DNA of 64,000 bases from Verrucomicrobiota bacterium (GTDB lineage: Bacteria; Verrucomicrobiota; Verrucomicrobiia; Limisphaerales; J093), in the NCBI GenBank assembly GCA_027493615.1, contig JAOSKK010000038.1:496001-560000 (forward strand), written 5' to 3'. Positions 60,238 to 64,000 of this stretch are shown in pieces. Within the stretch, counting starts at the first letter, position 1, and each line of letters starts with the position of its first letter. The position numbers and the translations under genes were made by a program. Under the pieces are notes generated by a model. That model was not told where the DNA came from and made no database searches. It saw only the letters and a list, made by a program, of their open reading frames with translations.

Positions 60238-61251
60238 GTTGTCTGATTTGCGATGGCAACGCCACGCGACGGGTCGTCCGGGCGCCTGACTTCGAGTACC
60301 AGTGTCGCCCGGGCGAATGGAGCCTGGTCGAATGCACGGGGTGTGGTCATGTCTTCCTGGATCCCTTGCCGGCCGCGGACGAGGTCCCCGCGCTCTACCC
60401 CCCGGGCTACTACACCGTGAATCCCGGCTCGCCCATCTACATGGAGGGTGCGGTGGTGGAAGCGAAGATGGTGAAGGACGCCGAGCAGCTCCGGCGCCGG
60501 CTGGGGACGAGACCGATCCGTTCGGTGGTGGACATTGGGGGCGGCAACCTCACGCGGTTGATCAAGCTTCGCGAAGTGTTTGAGCGCGAAGGTGGGGGAC
60601 CGGTAACGGCGGCCTGTCTGGATTTGCAGTTCGACGCGGCCGTTCGAGAGCAGGCGGAGGCGGCGGGGATTCGCTGTGTGCTGGGCAACGTTGAGACCGA
60701 CCTCGCGGCGCTGACGGACGGCGGCCAGGATCTGATCGTGCTGCGGCAGTTGCTCGAGCATCTGCGGGACCCGCGCGCCGCCTTGCGGCAGTTGCACCGG
60801 AAACTCTCGCCGCACGGGGGTGCTGGTCATCGACACGCCCAACCGTGGCGGCTGGGACTACCGGTTGTTCCGGCGTCGGTACTGGGGTGGCTACCACATC
60901 CCGCGGCACTTCCATTTGTTCGACCTGGCGTCGCTGGCCCGGTTGTTGAAGGAAACCGGGTACGCCATCCAAGCCCAGGGTTGCACACCTTCAATCGCCT
61001 TTTGGATCATCAGCTTCCGGAACGCGCTGGGCCTGAACTCGCTGGGCCGCGGTCGCTCCCTGGCCGAGTTCCTCAACCTGAAGAACCTGCCCGTAGTGGG
61101 CGCCTTCTTCGTCCTCGACTTGATCTGGTCCAAGCTCGGGGGGCAGACCTCGAACCAATTTGCGCTGGCCACCCGGGCTGACGCAGCAGGCCCCTCCCGG
61201 CCGGAGACGCTTCGTGCGGTGACGGGGAAGAACCCGACGCCTGGCCATTGA
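60234..61251 (+). CDS. Class I SAM methyltransferase with N-terminal zinc ribbon
   Basis: SAM-dependent methyltransferase of about 338 residues. The GTG at 60234 overlaps the desaturase stop, so the two are coupled. The N-terminus has CLIC and CTGCGHVFLDPLP, a Cys4 zinc ribbon often seen in sugar or secondary-metabolite methyltransferases; then PPGYYTVNPGSPIY, motif I SVVDIGGGNLTRLIKL, VLRQLLEHLRDPRAALRQLH (an E/H-L motif like EHL) and IDTPNRGGWDYRLFRRRYWG, FHLFDLASLARLLKETGY. One extra G in GGGGG near 60822 breaks the frame. The substrate is unknown; desaturase coupling hints at a lipid-linked or polyketide-like product. Confidence 0.82.
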
Positions 61252-61279
61252 AACCGCTCGTCCAACGCACCTGATCGTT

Positions 61280-63203
61280 ATGAAACTCCTGAACTCCCTC
61301 CTTGCCCTGGCCTTGCTCGGCGTCGTGCCGGCTGGTCTCGCCCAGGGGACTGCCTTCACCTATCAAGGCCAGCTTGCCGATGGCGGCGTTCCCGTTACCG
61401 GCAGCTACGATGTCCGCGCGATCCTCTACAACGCGGACCTTGGCGGGTCTCAAGTCGGACTCATCATCACCAATCTGGCCGTCTCCGTCGAACGCGGTTG
61501 TTTCACGACCCCGCTGGACTTCGGCCCCGGCGTCTTCGACGGCTCGCGCCGCTGGCTGGAGATCGCCGTACGTCCCAGTGGCAGCGGCTCCTTCACGGCC
61601 CTCAACCCCCGGCAGGAACTCACGCCCGCCCCCCTACGCCCTTTACGCCCTGACGCCCGCGGGTCCCAAGGGCGATACCGGACCGCAGGGACCGCAGGGA
61701 CCGACGGGGCCCGTGGGACCCAAGGGTGACAAGGGCGACAAAGGTGACACCGGCGCGATCGGGCCGGCCGGTCCGCCAGGGCCGCCGGGTTCCGCGGACG
61801 CGTGGAGCCGGACCGGGAATGCCGGCACCAACCCGACCGGCAATTTCCTCGGAACGACGGACGCGCAACCGCTCGTCTTGCGCGCCGCGAATCAGCCAGT
61901 CCTCCGGCTGGAGGCGCAAGCCAGCGGCACGCGCATCATCGGCGGCCGCGCCCACTCGCTGGATCCTTCCTCGACCAACTCGGCCATCCTCAGCGGACGG
62001 GAGAACACGATTGAAGCCGCCGCCCACGAGAGCGTGATCGCCGGGGGCTGGACAATGTGATCGCCCGCGACCAGCGGTCGGCCTTCATCGGCGGCGGAGC
62101 GCGCAACGAGATTCTCATGGACAACCAGCACGCCGTCATCGTGGGCGGGCGGGATAACCGGATTGGGACCAACACCGTCATCAGTCTGGTCGTCGGCGGC
62201 GGCGAGAACCGGATCGCCAACAATGTGGACGGCGGGTTGATGATCGGCGGCTTCCGGAACGACATCCTCGGTTCGAACAACCCGAACCGAAGGGAGATCG
62301 CCCCGGTGCTCATCGGCGGCTCGGATAACGAGATCGGCCGCGAGAGCAGTTGGACCGTCATCCTGGGCGGCGACAACAATCGGATCGGCACCAACTGTCC
62401 GAGCGCCATCATCCTGGGCGGCACCAACAACCTGGTGGCGGACAACGCCGGGTATTCCCTGGCCGCAGGCCGACGATCGCGGGTGAATCACCAGGGCGCG
62501 TTCGTGTTCTCCGACAGTCAGAACGCCAGCTTCGCCTCCGCCGGCGCCAACACCTTCAACATCCGCGCCGCCGGCGGCATCCACGTCAACGGCGACAGCG
62601 CGATGTTCTTCGGCTCGTCCGTCCGGCAGATGATCAACCTCTGGAGCGACCGCTACGGCATCGGCGTCCAGTCCTCCACCCACTATTTCCGCACCGACTC
62701 GGCCGGCAGCTTCTCCTGGTTCCGCGGGGGAACCCACTCGAACAACGCCAACTCGCCGGGCACCGGCGGCGTGGGAGATGATGCGGCTGAACTCGGGGGG
62801 TCTCCGCGTGAACGGCACGTTCGTCAGTGCCTCGGATCGCAACCTCAAGGAGAACTTCGAACCGGTGAACCCGCGCGAAGTCCTCGACAAGGTGGCCGCC
62901 TTGCCCATCAGCACCTGGAACTACCGCGAGGATCCCGGGGCCCGCCATCTCGGTCCCGTGGCGCAGGACTTCCACGCCGCGTTCGGGGTCGGGTCGGACG
63001 ACCGCCACATTGCCACGGTGGACGCCGAGGGCGTGGCGTTGGCCGCGATCCAGGGCCTGAACCGGAAGCTGGAGGAGCAGGTGCAAGCCCAGGCGATGCG
63101 CATCCGTCAACTCGAAGTCGAGCTGGCTGACCTGCGTCGTCTGGTGCACCAAGCCCTGGCAACACCCGGCTCTGTCCAAGCCGCAACCGCGCCGTTGCCA
63201 TGA
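61280..63203 (+). CDS. Collagen-like surface protein with S74 chaperone end
   Basis: Secreted fibrous protein of about 640 residues, rejoined over three breaks (near 61630, 62048 and 62772). A signal peptide (LLNSLLALALLGVVPAGLAQ) is followed by a domain seen in many verrucomicrobial surface proteins (FTYQGQLADGGVPVTGSYDV, ending PYALYA). A Gly-X-Y stretch of about 15 triplets comes next (GPKGDTGPQGPQG, GDKGDKGDTGAIGPAGPPG), then YadA-head-like repeats (SAILSGRENTIEAAAHESVI, HAVIVGGRDNRIGTNTVISL, VILGGDNNRIGTN) and finally a Peptidase_S74 intramolecular chaperone (SASDRNLKENFEPVNPREVL, LPISTWNYREDPGARHLGPV, AQDFHAAFG) with a coiled coil at the very end. A trimeric adhesin-like or phage tail-fibre-like fold is expected; S74 domains usually cut themselves off after trimerisation. 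Confidence 0.8.
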
Positions 63204-63390
63204 CCTGCGACTTGATTGCCAGCGTTGCCGGTCCCTCGAATGGGGCGCCGGCTTCCAACCCTTCCCCGGGCGTGGTGGTGCGGGCTTCCAGCCTGCACAC
63301 CTTGGGAGCGTTTCAGCGCCAGACCAAGGCGTCCGCCGCAGCAGCAGAACTCCGCGTTTCGTCCGCGAGTTCGTCGGCACCGGATGCTGC

Positions 63391-63823
63391 ATGAGCGCCG
63401 TCGCGTTCCTCTGTGCCGTGATGATGACGGCGTCCGCCCAACCCCTCACCGGCGGGTCGTATGTGCTGGTGGGTGCGGTGGCAACCGGCGCAGGCGCGGC
63501 GACCGGCTGGCCTTACTCCCTTTCGGCCTGGGTGCCGACGGAGGGTGCGGGCCGTTCCGCGGGGGGTGAGTGGGATCTGACGGCAGGTCTCCTGGGCCTG
63601 TACGGTCCCGCCGACGATGGCGTCTGGTTGCATGTCGAACGGACCGCGAGCGGCAGCGTGCGGCTCTGGTGGCCGGAGGCGATCACGGGTTATCAGCTCG
63701 AGTTCACCCCCCACGCTGGGCCCGGCGGTAACCTGGCAGCCGGTCGTTCCTACGCCGGCGGGCAATTCGTACACCGCAGACCCCGCGTTTGCGGCCCGGT
63801 TCTTCCGGTTGCGGAAGCCGTGA
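63391..63823 (+). CDS. Small secreted protein with W...FFRL end module
   Basis: About 144 residues. It starts at the ATG at 63391; a short leader (AVAFLCAVMMTASAQ) is followed by PLTGGSYVLVGAVATGAG, a Gly/Ala-rich part, then WLHVERTASGSVRLWWPEAI and TGYQLEFTPHA. A slip near 63712 joins TWQPVVPTPAGNSYTADPAF and AARFFRLRKP, the same end module as the LamG, beta-helix and CotH proteins. The rest of the protein is not recognised. It follows the S74 protein by about 190 bases, partly filled by a half family-1 element (GGTGCGGGCTTCCAGCCTGC). Confidence 0.6.
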
Positions 63824-63916
63824 ACCGCGCGCCTGGTCACCGGCGTGTCGGGCGGCCGAAGGCCAACGCGCGGGCAGCAGCGCCGGCCGTCGCGACCCAA
63901 CCGGCACTCGAAGCCG

Positions 63917-64000
63917 TCACGGGGCGATGATCTGGCGCTGGCCGGCGGCGAGGGCGCGCTGGGAGCGGGTGGGGTTGAGGCCCGGCACCCAGAAGTCCTG
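63917..64000 (-). CDS. 3' end of a gene entering from the right
   Basis: The last 27 codons of a minus-strand gene: QDFWVPGLNPTRSQRALAAG, then QRQIIAP and TGA at 63919-63917. The sequence has natural codon use and follows convergently after the small secreted protein. I cannot name the family from this fragment. Confidence 0.5.
   Translation of the reverse strand, partial: QDFWVPGLNPTRSQRALAAGQRQIIAP

Noticed and set aside
1..64000. tRNA, rRNA, riboswitch or prophage genes
   Set aside because: I looked for conserved cores and tail/portal/terminase-like proteins and found none; the S74 protein has a bacterial leader and no phage neighbours.

Overview
The window reads as a chromosomal piece of a high-GC Verrucomicrobiota bacterium, most likely of the Limisphaerales/Pedosphaera type. 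This rests on gene content: a pseudopilin with the H-x9-DG tail common in that phylum, a CotH/lamin-tail surface giant, DUF1080, DUF2961 (GH172), GH106-like, GH127 and sialidase genes with Sec or Tat leaders, and secreted proteins that share a W...FYRL C-terminal module. No rRNA, tRNA, CRISPR array or complete insertion sequence was recognised.

Layout. 1-508: edge-truncated DruA/DUF4338 protein. 789-8186: a secreted triple-repeat LamG-like protein, a PspA/IM30 protein paired with an AAA ATPase, and a prepilin-like protein. 8248-17172: a small membrane protein, a glycosylasparaginase, an SDR enzyme, a lipid kinase, a SurA-like isomerase followed by pdxA, convergent algH/yqgE, and a tandem-domain M16 peptidase. 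17481-23090: a secreted esterase/beta-helix fusion and a glycine-rich beta-helix protein. 23471-29670: a type II secretion/type IV pilus-like operon (gspE, PilM/N-like, PilO-like, gspD) with overlapping stop/start codons. 29928-41480: the CotH/lamin-tail protein, a DUF1080 protein, a GH106-like rhamnosidase and a GH172-like protein. 41648-45145: a sialic-acid module, with NanA lyase followed by one protein joining a NanM-like mutarotase to a sodium symporter. 45485-52772: a DUF5107 protein, a RecD2-type helicase, two nucleotidyltransferases flanking an 86-residue protein, an ADPRM-like phosphatase and an Smr protein. 53147-56910: a Tat-exported sialidase, a gutted sulfatase and GH127. 57102-64000: an SPFH/Arc/DUF1648 operon, a fatty acid desaturase with a methyltransferase, a collagen-like S74 surface protein, a small secreted protein and a truncated gene end.

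How the genes fit together. The dominant theme is export of large carbohydrate-active and surface proteins. The secretion operon plus the pseudopilin could serve the many leader-bearing proteins. The sialidase, NanA and NanM-symporter genes would release, import and cleave sialic acid. GH106, GH127, GH172, the esterase and the sulfatase remnant suggest use of complex, possibly sulfated, plant or algal glycans.

Two features run through the whole window. First, about 45 single-base frame breaks lie in conserved genes, mostly in short G or C runs, which looks like consensus error rather than gene decay. Frameshifted genes are therefore annotated over their full extent. Second, at least three families of palindromic repeats occupy most of the longer intergenic gaps, and in places they run into coding ends.
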